This document shows positions 19,239 through 28,063 of a DNA stretch of 64,000 bases, piece by piece. The DNA is taken from the NCBI RefSeq assembly GCF_013034685.1, contig NZ_WQGO01000007.1, positions 62,001-126,000 of the forward strand, read 5' to 3'. The notes under the pieces are model-generated. The model saw only the letters and a program-made list of their open reading frames with translations, searched no databases and had not been told where the DNA came from. The position numbers and the translations under genes were made by a program. Position 1 is the stretch's first letter. Each line of letters begins with the position of its first letter. The stretch is from Ruegeria lacuscaerulensis. GTDB lineage: Bacteria; Pseudomonadota; Alphaproteobacteria; Rhodobacterales; Rhodobacteraceae.

Positions 19239-19444
19239 TATAATGGGCAGACAGCGTCAAGGCGCGTCTGTCGGAGAAGAACCGCGATGACGCGCGCGCA
19301 ACGATTGACTATACGGGCAGGGGGCCACAGCGCCAGACCCTGCCGCGCGCCTTCCGAAATCGCCCGTACAAGACACCTCCCCAAAAGTGCCTGTCCGCCT
19401 GGACGGGTCAGGACAACGCGTTTGGCGCGGTGCACCAAGGACAA
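19239..19444 (+). promoter_or_regulatory. Proposed promoter and structured 5' leader of rne
   Basis: A TATAAT hexamer lies at 19239-19244, without a clear -35. The roughly 195-nt leader contains GGCAGGG/CCCTGCC (19316-19344) and a second imperfect stem near 19400-19425. RNase E genes elsewhere autoregulate through hairpins in a long leader, so the same may hold here. The AAGGAC before the ATG is a plausible ribosome-binding site. Confidence 0.45.
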
Positions 19445-22282
19445 ATGGCTAAGAAAATGCTTATCGATGCCACCCACGCCGAGGAAACTCGGGTTGTGGT
19501 GGTCGATGGAAACAAGGTCGAGGAATTCGATTTTGAATCTGAAAACAAACGCCAGCTCGCTGGTAACATCTATCTTGCAAAAGTAACACGGGTCGAGCCG
19601 TCGCTGCAGGCGGCTTTTGTGGACTATGGCGGGAACCGGCATGGGTTCCTTGCGTTTTCCGAGATTCATCCGGACTATTACCAGATCCCCGTCGCCGACC
19701 GCGAGGCGCTGATGGAGGAAGAGCGCGCCTATGCCGAGGCGATGAAAGCGCGCGACGAGGCTGAGGAAGCGAAGCCCAAGAAGCGCCGGTCGCGGTCGCG
19801 GAGCAAGGCAGCGGATGTGAAAACCGATGATGCAGTGGAAACGCTGGAGGTGTCGTCGGAACCGTCGGGCATGGAAACCATTGACCTGGATGACGGGGAT
19901 GAGAACGCCGATATGGCCGTTCCCGAAGGTTCGTCTCCGGTCGATCGCGTTACGGAAACGCCGGTTGAGGAACCCGAAGAGGATGCGGCTTCCGAGGATA
20001 CTCCGGCTGAGACTGAAGAAGCGGATACTGAGGTTGCATCGGAAGATGACCAGCCGGATGTATCGGTGGAGCCAGAGCTCGCAGAGGAATCTGAGCCTGA
20101 TGCTGCTATTGCGGATGACGCGGTGGCAGAAGAAGCTGCGGAGACCGAAGAGGCAGAAGGAAAACCTGAGGACGAGGGCGAGGCGCGTGCAGACGCGACG
20201 GCCAAGGATGACACGATTGAATCAGTGGCGGATGAGGATGACAGCGAAGACATTCGTCCTCCGCGCAAACCGCGCCCGCGTCGGTACAAGATTCAAGAGG
20301 TCATCAAGGTCCGCCAGGTTCTGCTGGTGCAGGTCGTCAAGGAAGAGCGGGGCAATAAAGGTGCCGCACTGACCACCTATCTCTCGCTTGCAGGGCGTTA
20401 TTGCGTGTTGATGCCGAATACCGCGCGTGGCGGTGGGATCAGTCGCAAGATCACCAACGCTCCGGATCGTAAGAAGCTGAAGGAAATCGCTGCCGAGATT
20501 GACGTTCCCACGGGCGCAGGTCTGATCATTCGGACCGCTGGCGCCAAGCGTACCAAGTCCGAGATCAAGCGCGACTACGAATACCTGCAGCGCATGTGGG
20601 AACAGATCCGCGAACTGACGCTGAAATCCATCGCGCCAGCTAAGATCTATGAGGAAGGCGACCTGATCAAACGGTCGATCCGCGACCTTTACAATCGCGA
20701 GATCGACGAGGTTCTGGTCGAAGGCGAGGGCGGCTATCGCATCGCCAAGGACTTCATGAAAATGATCATGCCGTCACACGCCAAGAACGTGAAGCGGTAT
20801 GAGGATTCGTTGCCTCTGTTTGCGCGTTATCAGGTGGAAAGCTATCTGGCTGGGATGTTCAACCCGACCGTACAGCTGAAATCCGGCGGCTATATCGTGA
20901 TCGGCGTGACTGAAGCGCTTGTGGCGATCGACGTGAACTCGGGGCGGGCGACCAAGGAAGGCTCGATCGAGGAAACCGCGCTCAAGACCAACCTTGAGGC
21001 GGCTGAGGAAGTCGCGCGCCAGCTGCGCCTGCGCGATCTGGCTGGTCTGATCGTCATCGACTTTATCGATATGGACGAGCGTAAGAACAACTCGGCTGTC
21101 GAAAAGCGCCTGAAGGACAAGTTGAAAACCGACCGTGCCCGCATTCAGGTGGGTCGGATTTCCGGCTTTGGCCTGCTCGAGATGAGCCGTCAACGTCTGC
21201 GCCCCGGCATGCTTGAGGCGACGACACAGCCTTGTCCATCGTGCCATGGCACAGGGCTGATCCGCTCGGATGATAATATGGCGCTGACCATTCTGCGCCA
21301 GATCGAAGAAGAGGGTACCCGCCGCCGCTCACGCGAGGTGTTGGTACGCTGCCCTGTCAGCATTGCGAACTTCCTGATGAACCAGAAGCGCGAGCATATC
21401 GCGCAGATCGAGGCACGCTATGGCCTGTCGGTTCGGATCGAAGGCGATATTCATCTGGTCAGCCCCGATTTCTCGATGGAGAAGTTCAAGACTGCCAGCC
21501 GAATTGTGCCCGAAGCCTCCGCGCCTGTTGTGTCGGTGGACGCGTCCCTAATGGATCTCGTGGATGCAGATGAAGAGGAAAAGGTCGAGGAAGAAACGCC
21601 TGTGACCGACGAAGAGGTCAAACCCAAACGCAAACGTCGTCGTCGGCGTCGCAAGAAAGGCAATGGGAATGGCGATCAGGCCGAAGGGACGGCGGACGAG
21701 GCTGAAAGCCAGGACGAACCCTCTGCGGAAGATGCGCCTGCCGAAGCGGATGCAGCCGAGAAAAGCGACGAGGAAGCAGAGGTCAAACCAAAGCGCCGTC
21801 GTGCACCGCGCCGCAAAAAGAAAGAAGAAGCACCGGTTGAAGATGAAGTCAGCGCCGAGGCGTCTGATGAGGCCGAGACACCTTCGGAACCCCTTGAAGC
21901 GGCAGCGGTTGAAGAACCGCGTGTCGAAGCTGCCGAAGAACCTGCGGCCGAGGCGTCAGAGGATTCCCAAGAAGCGGAGCCTGCAGTCGCAGCGGATGGA
22001 CCTGTGGCAGAACCCGAAGCCGAAGAAGTTTCCGAAGAAGGGGCTGCAGCAGAACCTGTTGAAGAGCTTAGCGCCGAGCCAACCGCTGAACCCGTTGCCG
22101 AAGCCAGGGAAGAACCTGCAGCGGAACCCGTCGCTGAAGCCACGGAAGAACCTGCAGCGGAACCCATCGCTGAGGCTCCGCAAGAGCCTTTGGTCGAAGA
22201 ACCGGTTCTTGAGGTTGTGTCGGACGAACCTGAAAAGCCCGCTAAGCCGAAAAGGCGTGGGTGGTGGTCATTGGGACAGTGA
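19445..22282 (+). CDS. rne: Ribonuclease E/G
   Basis: RNase E is the main endonuclease for mRNA decay and rRNA/tRNA processing. The 945-residue protein begins AKKMLIDATHAEETRV. Its S1 domain is split by an acidic Glu/Asp-rich insertion (nt about 19740-20265, residues 100-275). Catalytic aspartates sit in AIDVNSG (nt 20926) and IDFIDM (nt 21056), and the zinc-link is CPSCHG (near nt 21235). The last 270 residues are low-complexity, with KRKRRRRRRKK basic patches and Glu/Ala/Pro repeats, ending in the conserved RRGWW motif. An upstream GTG in frame is rejected because family alignment begins at MAKKML. Confidence 0.95.
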   Translation: MAKKMLIDATHAEETRVVVVDGNKVEEFDFESENKRQLAGNIYLAKVTRVEPSLQAAFVDYGGNRHGFLAFSEIHPDYYQIPVADREALMEEERAYAEAMKARDEAEEAKPKKRRSRSRSKAADVKTDDAVETLEVSSEPSGMETIDLDDGDENADMAVPEGSSPVDRVTETPVEEPEEDAASEDTPAETEEADTEVASEDDQPDVSVEPELAEESEPDAAIADDAVAEEAAETEEAEGKPEDEGEARADATAKDDTIESVADEDDSEDIRPPRKPRPRRYKIQEVIKVRQVLLVQVVKEERGNKGAALTTYLSLAGRYCVLMPNTARGGGISRKITNAPDRKKLKEIAAEIDVPTGAGLIIRTAGAKRTKSEIKRDYEYLQRMWEQIRELTLKSIAPAKIYEEGDLIKRSIRDLYNREIDEVLVEGEGGYRIAKDFMKMIMPSHAKNVKRYEDSLPLFARYQVESYLAGMFNPTVQLKSGGYIVIGVTEALVAIDVNSGRATKEGSIEETALKTNLEAAEEVARQLRLRDLAGLIVIDFIDMDERKNNSAVEKRLKDKLKTDRARIQVGRISGFGLLEMSRQRLRPGMLEATTQPCPSCHGTGLIRSDDNMALTILRQIEEEGTRRRSREVLVRCPVSIANFLMNQKREHIAQIEARYGLSVRIEGDIHLVSPDFSMEKFKTASRIVPEASAPVVSVDASLMDLVDADEEEKVEEETPVTDEEVKPKRKRRRRRRKKGNGNGDQAEGTADEAESQDEPSAEDAPAEADAAEKSDEEAEVKPKRRRAPRRKKKEEAPVEDEVSAEASDEAETPSEPLEAAAVEEPRVEAAEEPAAEASEDSQEAEPAVAADGPVAEPEAEEVSEEGAAAEPVEELSAEPTAEPVAEAREEPAAEPVAEATEEPAAEPIAEAPQEPLVEEPVLEVVSDEPEKPAKPKRRGWWSLGQ

Positions 22283-22287
22283 CCAAA

Positions 22288-22314
22288 GGGCGGGCCAATG
22301 GCCCGCCTTTTTTG
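22288..22314 (+). terminator. Intrinsic terminator after rne
   Basis: GGCGGGCC-AAT-GGCCCGCC (22289-22307) forms a perfect 8-bp stem followed by six or more T's. It lies 6 nt after the rne stop and also borders the convergent tusA gene. Confidence 0.9.
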
Positions 22315-22332
22315 TTCAGTATTGAAACAATT

Positions 22333-22566
22333 CTAGCCTATTTTCTGGATGATATAGATCTGATGCCCGTCTGCCTCCTCCTGTGAAACGAGGCGATGAC
22401 CGCTTTCCGCGCAAAAATGGGGAACGTCGACAACGGCTGCCGGATCGTCGGCCAAGACACGCAATAATGCGCCTTCCGGCATAGATTTCAGGCGCTTACG
22501 TGCCTTGAGGACGGGTAGGGGGCATAGCAGCCCCAACGCATCAAGTGTATCAGATGGGTTTGACAT
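22333..22566 (-). CDS. tusA: Sulfurtransferase TusA family protein
   Basis: This 77-residue protein has the TusA active-site motif GLLCPLPVLKARK, with the cysteine around residue 15, which carries persulfide sulfur. It continues with the conserved DDPAAVVDVPHFC segment. It could supply sulfur for thio-modification of tRNA or molybdenum cofactor synthesis; the partner is not visible here. It is convergent with rne and divergent from ccdA. Confidence 0.9.
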   Translation of the reverse strand: MSNPSDTLDALGLLCPLPVLKARKRLKSMPEGALLRVLADDPAAVVDVPHFCAESGHRLVSQEEADGHQIYIIQKIG

Positions 22567-22671
22567 AGGCCTGAGATATTTCCAACTTGGCTGGGTGTCC
22601 AGCGTGCAACCACGAGGATGTGACCGAATGGCCCCGTGACGTTCACGGCTTCATACCATATGTGCTGAAAC

Positions 22672-23424
22672 ATGTTCGGAATTGATATCATAGACGCGGG
22701 CCTGCTGCCTGCCATGTTCATCGCGATGCTGGGCGGGCTGATCAGCTTTCTGTCGCCTTGCGTTTTGCCCATCGTTCCGCCCTATCTGGCGTATATGAGC
22801 GGCGTGTCGATCAACGAAATGCAGGATCAGGCGGCCGCTAGACGCAAGGCAACTCTGACGGCGCTGTTCTTTGTGCTTGGCCTGTCGACTGTCTTCCTGT
22901 TGCTGGGCTTTACCGCTTCGGCCTTCGGGGCCTTTGTGCTGCAAAATCAAGTGCTGTTCGCAAAGCTGTCGGGCGCGGTTGTTATCGTATTCGGCCTGCA
23001 CTTTCTGAACGTGTTCCGCATTCCTTTTCTGGACCGGGAAGCGCGGATTGAAACGGGCGACTCGGGTGGTTCCGTGTTTGGAGCCTATATTCTGGGCCTT
23101 GCATTCGCCTTCGGCTGGACGCCCTGCATCGGGCCGCAACTGGGGGCGATTCTGTCTCTGGCCGCGTCCGAGGCCTCGGTCGCTCGGGGAACTTTGTTGC
23201 TGGGCGTTTATGCGGCCGGGCTGGGTATTCCGTTCCTGCTGGCAGCGATGTTCCTGAACCGCTCGATGACTGTAATGAACAAGATCAAACCGCACATGGC
23301 GACGATCGAGAAAGTCATGGGTGGCCTGCTGCTGTTCGTAGGTATCATGCTGATCACCGGCCTGTTCACTCAGTTCAGCTGGTGGCTGCTGGAAACCTTC
23401 CCTGCGTTGGCAAATTTCGGTTAA
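22672..23424 (+). CDS. ccdA: Cytochrome c biogenesis protein CcdA (DsbD-type electron carrier)
   Basis: CcdA passes electrons across the inner membrane to keep periplasmic thiols reduced for cytochrome c maturation. The 250-residue protein has about six membrane segments and the two conserved active cysteines in SPCVLP (around residue 30) and WTPCIGP (around residue 149). It has no DsbD-type periplasmic extensions. It acts in the same pathway as ccmE, ccmF and ccmH, 12 kb away. Confidence 0.93.
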   Translation: MFGIDIIDAGLLPAMFIAMLGGLISFLSPCVLPIVPPYLAYMSGVSINEMQDQAAARRKATLTALFFVLGLSTVFLLLGFTASAFGAFVLQNQVLFAKLSGAVVIVFGLHFLNVFRIPFLDREARIETGDSGGSVFGAYILGLAFAFGWTPCIGPQLGAILSLAASEASVARGTLLLGVYAAGLGIPFLLAAMFLNRSMTVMNKIKPHMATIEKVMGGLLLFVGIMLITGLFTQFSWWLLETFPALANFG

Positions 23425-23487
23425 TAACCGGACCCCTCTTACCTTGCCGGTAACGCTGCGCTAACCTGCGCCGCAGAAGGTAAGGGC

Positions 23488-24702
23488 ATGCGCAGTCACG
23501 ACAATCACAGGCAGGTCAAACGACGTCGGGTGTTCTATATTCCCGGCTATGACCCCATTCATCCCCGCCGGTACCGAGAGCTTTACCGGACCGAAAGCGC
23601 GGCTCAGGCGGCCATATCAGGGTATGAAATCACACTATCGCCCAGAACTGGCGATGGGCCTTATGGTTGGCACGTGCGATCCGTGCAGGACGGGACGGCG
23701 GTAGAGGCCGAGTTTCAGGTGCTCGTGTGGTCGGATATCGTGCGCGACAGCATGTCGAACTCGATAGCGGCAACCTATGGGCAACTGATCAGAACTGCGT
23801 GGGTCTATATCTCGACTGGGGCTTTGTGGCGGTTGATGAAGCTCCGCAAAGGTCCTGTAATCGCAGCAATTTATCCGGTTGCGATGTTGCTGATCCAATT
23901 GGGTGTCGCTGTCGGCGCCGCGTTGGGAATATGGGCGCTTCTGTCGTCGATACTGGGCTGGGTGACCTGCATTCTTGCCACCGCATTGGGCTATGCCGTG
24001 CTGCGATGGTTCCGCAAAATCGACAACCACCTGTTCGCCTATTACCTGATGCATGACTACGCCTATTCCGCTGCACTACGGGGGCGAACACCAAATGCGT
24101 TGCAGCAACGCCTTTCTGAATTCGCGTCGTTGGTCGACGCCGCGCTGAAGGACGATGTGGATGAAGTTCTGGTCGTAGGTCACAGTTCGGGCGCGCATCT
24201 TGGTGTCGCCGTCCTGGCCGAGCTTATCCGGTCTGCACTCCCTTACAGAGACGGTCCAACACTGTCTTTTCTGTCGCTTGGTCAAGTGGTTCCTATGGTC
24301 TCTTTTCTGCCGGACGCGACCGACCTACGCGCTGATCTGCAATTCCTCTCGCAGCAAGAGGGGGTGACGTGGGTCGATGTCTCGGCCCCAGGCGACGGAT
24401 GCGCCTTTGCGCTTTGTGATCCCGTGGCTGTGACAGGCGTTGGAACCGAGACGAAAAAGTGGCCTTTGGTGCTATCGGCCGCCTTTACGCAGACACTTTC
24501 ACCAGAGCGGTGGGGGAAGTTGCGCTGGCGGTTCTTTCGGCTGCATTTTCAGTATCTTTGCGCTTTCGACCGGGTGGGCGCCTATGATTATTTCCGTGTG
24601 ACCGCTGGACCTTTGACCTTGGGTGCACGTTTCGGGGATCGCGCACCTTCCAAATCGCGCATTGATACGCCTGTGTCGAAATACCGTTCGGTGGTTGGAT
24701 GA
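23488..24702 (+). CDS. Alpha/beta-hydrolase-like membrane protein of unknown function
   Basis: I do not recognise a named family. The 404-residue protein starts with a basic segment and a YIPGYDP block, typical of the first strand of a serine hydrolase fold. Two long hydrophobic segments lie at about residues 130-175. A nucleophile-elbow motif, VVGHSSGAHLG, follows around residue 230. This suggests a membrane-tethered lipase or esterase. Its stop overlaps the start of the P450 gene in an ATGA, so both are probably made together and may act on the same lipid-like substrate. Confidence 0.65.
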   Translation: MRSHDNHRQVKRRRVFYIPGYDPIHPRRYRELYRTESAAQAAISGYEITLSPRTGDGPYGWHVRSVQDGTAVEAEFQVLVWSDIVRDSMSNSIAATYGQLIRTAWVYISTGALWRLMKLRKGPVIAAIYPVAMLLIQLGVAVGAALGIWALLSSILGWVTCILATALGYAVLRWFRKIDNHLFAYYLMHDYAYSAALRGRTPNALQQRLSEFASLVDAALKDDVDEVLVVGHSSGAHLGVAVLAELIRSALPYRDGPTLSFLSLGQVVPMVSFLPDATDLRADLQFLSQQEGVTWVDVSAPGDGCAFALCDPVAVTGVGTETKKWPLVLSAAFTQTLSPERWGKLRWRFFRLHFQYLCAFDRVGAYDYFRVTAGPLTLGARFGDRAPSKSRIDTPVSKYRSVVG

Positions 24703-26048
24703 AACCGCCCAAGCCGACCCCGCGGCCAGACAAGGTCTCGCTTTGGCGGTACCTCAAACTGTTTCGGCAGGATCTTTTGTCGGCCCAGCCACAACGGCTC
24801 TACCGGGCATGGATGGCTGAGTTTCGGACTGTTTTCTTTCGCTCCTACATGATCAACCAGCCGGAACTTGTTGAAACCGTATTGAAAAACAGGCCCGACG
24901 ACTTCCCCAAGTCCAACCGCATCGCCGAAGGTCTGCGCCCTTTGCTGGGCAATTCGGTGTTTCTGACCAATGGCGATACGTGGAAGCGCCAGCGGCGGAT
25001 CATTGACCCTGCCTTTAAAGGCGGCCGCCTGAAAGATACCTTTCCGGCGATGCAGGATGCCGCGAAAGCCGCCAGCGATCGGTTGCAGCAAAACCTGAAC
25101 CATATCCTCGAATGTGAGAAATTCACCAGCCACGCGGCGGCGGATGTGATCTTTCGGACCCTGTTTTCAGTGCCCATCGAGCATGAAGTTGCCGCGCAGG
25201 TGTTCACTAAATTCCGCGCCTATCAACGCAGACAGCCCTTGTTGAACCTAGCCGCGTTCCTACCGCTGCCTAGCTGGATGCCTCGGTTCCATTCACGCCA
25301 AACAAAACAAAATGCCCGAGAAATCAGAGAGCTGATTGAACATCTTGTTTCAGCGCGCGCGGCGCTGATCGCCCAAGGTATGGCGCCAAACGATCTGGCG
25401 ACCAAGATCATGACGACCCCGGACCCCCAGACTGGCAAGTGTTTCGACACAGACGAGATGGTGGATCAGGTGGCCATCTTCTTTCTGGCTGGCCACGAGA
25501 CCAGCGCATCCGCATTAGCGTGGGCCCTGTACCTACTGGCACTGTATCCGGACTGGCAGGACAAGGTGGCTGAAGAGGCCGCAGCGTTGGACACCCCCGG
25601 CATGACCGCCGTTGCTGGCTTGAAGATCAGCCGCGATGTGTTCCGCGAAACCCTGCGCCTATACCCGCCGGTCCCGATGATGGTGCGGCAGGCCACATGC
25701 CCCGAAGTCTTTCGGAACCGGCAGATACAACCCGGTGCTCAAATGGTTATCAGCCCCTGGCACCTGCATCGTCATGAACGCCTGTGGGACAATCCCGACG
25801 GGTTCGACCCCGGCAGATGGCACACTGAGAATGGCAAAACCTGCCAGCGCACCGCGTTTGTTCCGTTTTCGGCAGGCGCACGGGTCTGTAGCGGGGCAGG
25901 GTTCGCGATGGTCGAAGGGCCTTTGATCCTGTCTACGCTGCTGCGCCGCTATCGCTTCGAACTGGTCGAAGGCCAAACACCGGTTCCCGTGGCTCATCTG
26001 ACCGTTCGCTCAAAAGATGGCATTCGGTTGCGTGTGGTTGAGCGCTAA
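24699..26048 (+). CDS. Cytochrome P450
   Basis: This 449-residue heme monooxygenase has the I-helix oxygen motif AGHETSA (around residue 266), the K-helix ExxR in FRETLRLYPP (around residue 315) and the heme-ligand loop FSAGARVCSG (around residue 390). The N-terminus lacks a membrane anchor, so the enzyme should be soluble. No redox partner is nearby. The overlap with the upstream hydrolase-like gene suggests a joint role. The substrate cannot be predicted. Confidence 0.9.
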   Translation: MKPPKPTPRPDKVSLWRYLKLFRQDLLSAQPQRLYRAWMAEFRTVFFRSYMINQPELVETVLKNRPDDFPKSNRIAEGLRPLLGNSVFLTNGDTWKRQRRIIDPAFKGGRLKDTFPAMQDAAKAASDRLQQNLNHILECEKFTSHAAADVIFRTLFSVPIEHEVAAQVFTKFRAYQRRQPLLNLAAFLPLPSWMPRFHSRQTKQNAREIRELIEHLVSARAALIAQGMAPNDLATKIMTTPDPQTGKCFDTDEMVDQVAIFFLAGHETSASALAWALYLLALYPDWQDKVAEEAAALDTPGMTAVAGLKISRDVFRETLRLYPPVPMMVRQATCPEVFRNRQIQPGAQMVISPWHLHRHERLWDNPDGFDPGRWHTENGKTCQRTAFVPFSAGARVCSGAGFAMVEGPLILSTLLRRYRFELVEGQTPVPVAHLTVRSKDGIRLRVVER

Positions 26049-26120
26049 CAAACTACCATCACCAATCACGTTGCTGTATGCGGTTGAAAACAGCGGAATC
26101 ATTTCGAACGGGAAAACCTT

Positions 26121-27002
26121 ATGTCCAAATCAGAACAGCGCGCGCAAATGGCCAATGGGGCGGGGTTTATCGCCGCTCTGGATCAAAGCGGTGGTTCGAC
26201 CCCCAAGGCGCTGGCGCTTTATGGTGTTGAGGCATCGGATTACAGCTCGGATGCTGAGATGTTCGGCGAAATCCAGAAGATGCGCGCGCGTATCATTCTG
26301 GCCGATGACTTCACCAAGGATAAAGTGATCGGCGCCATCCTGTTCGAACGTACCCTGGGCGAAGAGATCGACGGCAGGAAAGTTGCCGATTACCTGTGGT
26401 CGCAAAAAGGGATCGTGCCGTTCCTCAAGATCGACAAGGGGCTAGAGGATGAAGCGAACGGCGTACAGATGATGAAGCCGATCCCTGGCTTGGCGGATAC
26501 GTTGGCCAAGGCCGACGGTGTTTTCGGCACCAAGGAACGTTCTGTCATCCATGAGGCGAATGCAGAGGGCATCGCCGCTGTGGTCGCGCAGCAGTTCGAC
26601 GTCGCACGCGAGGTTGTTGCAGCTGGTATGGTGCCGATTGTCGAGCCTGAGGTAAACATCAACTCTTCCACCAAGGCCGAGGCTGAGGACATCCTGAAAG
26701 CGGAAATCTTGAAGAATCTCAACCTGTTGGAGGACGGGCAGGATGTAATGCTGAAGCTGACCATCCCCAGCACCGCCAATCTTTACGATGCTGTGGCCGA
26801 TCACCCGCGTGTTCTGCGCGTTGTGGCGCTTTCGGGTGGGTATTCGACTGATCAGGCCTGTGCGCTGCTGTCCGAGAACGGCAAGATGATCGCATCTTTC
26901 TCGCGGGCGCTGACCGAGGGTTTGTCGAAACAGCAATCAGATGCCGAGTTCAACGCGGCGCTGGGTGGCAATATCGACAAAATCTTCCAGGCTTCGGTCT
27001 GA
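26121..27002 (+). CDS. fda: Fructose-bisphosphate aldolase, class I
   Basis: This 293-residue enzyme should cleave or form fructose-1,6-bisphosphate through a lysine Schiff base. Class I blocks are visible: ALDQSGGSTPKAL at the N-terminus, PFLKIDKGL (around residue 100), GMVPIVEPEV (around residue 170) and MLKLTIPS (around residue 212), where the lysine is the likely Schiff-base residue. It stands alone, after an 72-nt gap. A terminator overlaps the end of the convergent tag gene. Confidence 0.92.
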   Translation: MSKSEQRAQMANGAGFIAALDQSGGSTPKALALYGVEASDYSSDAEMFGEIQKMRARIILADDFTKDKVIGAILFERTLGEEIDGRKVADYLWSQKGIVPFLKIDKGLEDEANGVQMMKPIPGLADTLAKADGVFGTKERSVIHEANAEGIAAVVAQQFDVAREVVAAGMVPIVEPEVNINSSTKAEAEDILKAEILKNLNLLEDGQDVMLKLTIPSTANLYDAVADHPRVLRVVALSGGYSTDQACALLSENGKMIASFSRALTEGLSKQQSDAEFNAALGGNIDKIFQASV

Positions 27003-27008
27003 TCTGAC

Positions 27009-27611
27009 CTAAACCGGTTTTGTGAATTCGCGGCGCAAACGCGCCGCTTTTTCACGCATCACGCACCCTTCCGCGTGATCATTCACAAGCCCCATCGCCT
27101 GCATGAAAGCAAAAACCGTGGTGGGGCCCACGAATTTCCAGCCCCGTTTCTTCAAATCCTTCGACATCGCAATGGACTCGGCCGAGGTTGAGGCCGTTTG
27201 CGGAACCGGGGGCATTGTCGTCTCATACCGCCACACATAGGCTGCCAGCGACCCCTCGGCCGCAATCAATTCCTGCGCCCGTTGGGCGTTGTTGATCACG
27301 GCCTCGATCTTGCCGCGATGCCGGATGATACCTGCATCCTGCAACAACCGTTCCACATCCGCGTCATCAAATTGCGCCACCTCTTTGATATTGAAATGTT
27401 TAAACGCTTTACGGAAATTTTCGCGTTTGGACAGGATTGTGCGCCAGCTTAAGCCGGATTGAAAACTTTCGAGGCAGAGCTTTTCGAATAACCGTTGATC
27501 ATCCGCGACTGGATATCCCCATTCAGCATCGTGATACGCAAAGAACTCAGGTGCGGCCTGACACCAGGCGCATCTGGGTTGGCCGTCCGGGCCTTGTACG
27601 GTCTTCAACAT
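27009..27611 (-). CDS. tag: DNA-3-methyladenine glycosylase I
   Basis: Tag removes 3-methyladenine from alkylated DNA. The 200-residue protein has the family's CAWCQ motif (around residue 16), YHDAEWGYPV, the SFQSGLSWRTIL helix-hairpin-helix region and a C-terminal HAEGC, which give the zinc-binding Cys/His set. It is convergent with fda; the fda terminator hairpin is encoded within its last codons. Confidence 0.94.
   Translation of the reverse strand: MLKTVQGPDGQPRCAWCQAAPEFFAYHDAEWGYPVADDQRLFEKLCLESFQSGLSWRTILSKRENFRKAFKHFNIKEVAQFDDADVERLLQDAGIIRHRGKIEAVINNAQRAQELIAAEGSLAAYVWRYETTMPPVPQTASTSAESIAMSKDLKKRGWKFVGPTTVFAFMQAMGLVNDHAEGCVMREKAARLRREFTKPV
27030..27052 (+). terminator. Intrinsic terminator of fda inside the 3' end of tag
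   Basis: GCGGCGC (27030-27036) pairs with GCGCCGC (27041-27047), and TTTTT follows. It lies 28 nt beyond the fda stop, within the coding region of tag on the other strand. Confidence 0.75.
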
Positions 27612-27668
27612 GTTTGTACCCTTTTTGTTCCATTGACGCTACTGCGCCTCAGGCCAAAAAGCAATCGC

Positions 27669-27890
27669 TCACGGACGGTTGCGGTACCAGTTCAGTACAT
27701 AGACCCGAATTGCCGACGCTAACCCGATATCAGGGTCACGCTCCACATCAATCTGCGCAGCCAACGCATTGATAGGCATCTGTTTTTGCTTTGCAATATC
27801 CCGAAATGCGGACCAAAATTCATCCTCAAGCGAGACCGAAGTTCGGTGCCCTTTGAGGGTCACAGAGCGTTTGACAGGGCGCCCGCTCAT
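27669..27890 (-). CDS. Ribbon-helix-helix domain protein
   Basis: This 73-residue protein has a ribbon-helix-helix pattern: beta strand VKRSVTLKGHRTSVSLE, then two helices (DEFWSAFRDIAKQKQ and INALAAQIDVERD). It resembles the RHH_4 group found next to fumC in Rhodobacterales. It may be a small DNA-binding protein, but no target is known. It overlaps the upstream DUF4169 gene by 4 nt, so it is the last gene of a fumC unit. Confidence 0.8.
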   Translation of the reverse strand: MSGRPVKRSVTLKGHRTSVSLEDEFWSAFRDIAKQKQMPINALAAQIDVERDPDIGLASAIRVYVLNWYRNRP

Positions 27891-28063
27891 TCATCTAACT
27901 CGTGATTGTCCAGATCGCGTGTCTGTTTTTCTCGATCCAGCCGGTCCGCCTCTTTCTGAGCTTTACTGCGCCCGAAAGCGACGGCGTTCTGGTCAGCGCG
28001 GGCCTTTTTGTTGGCCCGCGCTTTTTCCTTGCGGTACCGGTTCAGATTGACCGGTTTGCCCAT
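27887..28063 (-). CDS. DUF4169 family small protein
   Basis: This 58-residue gene is easily missed for its length. It reads [20 protein letters not shown] and ends RDLDNHELDE. The sequence is highly charged, rich in Lys/Arg/Glu, and matches the DUF4169 pattern (KPVNLNR, AVAFGRSKAQK). Its start overlaps the fumC stop (TGATG) and its stop overlaps the RHH gene start, so all three are coupled. The function is unknown; RNA or nucleic-acid binding is a guess from charge alone. Confidence 0.82.
   Translation of the reverse strand: MGKPVNLNRYRKEKARANKKARADQNAVAFGRSKAQKEADRLDREKQTRDLDNHELDE

Noticed and set aside
18974-19669. Minus-strand open frame upstream of rne
   Set aside because: It overlaps the rne start and its leader and shows no family resemblance.
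21676-22167. Ser/Ala/Gly-repeat antisense frame over the rne tail
   Set aside because: The repeats are the mirror of the Glu/Ala/Pro repeats of RNase E, not a separate protein.
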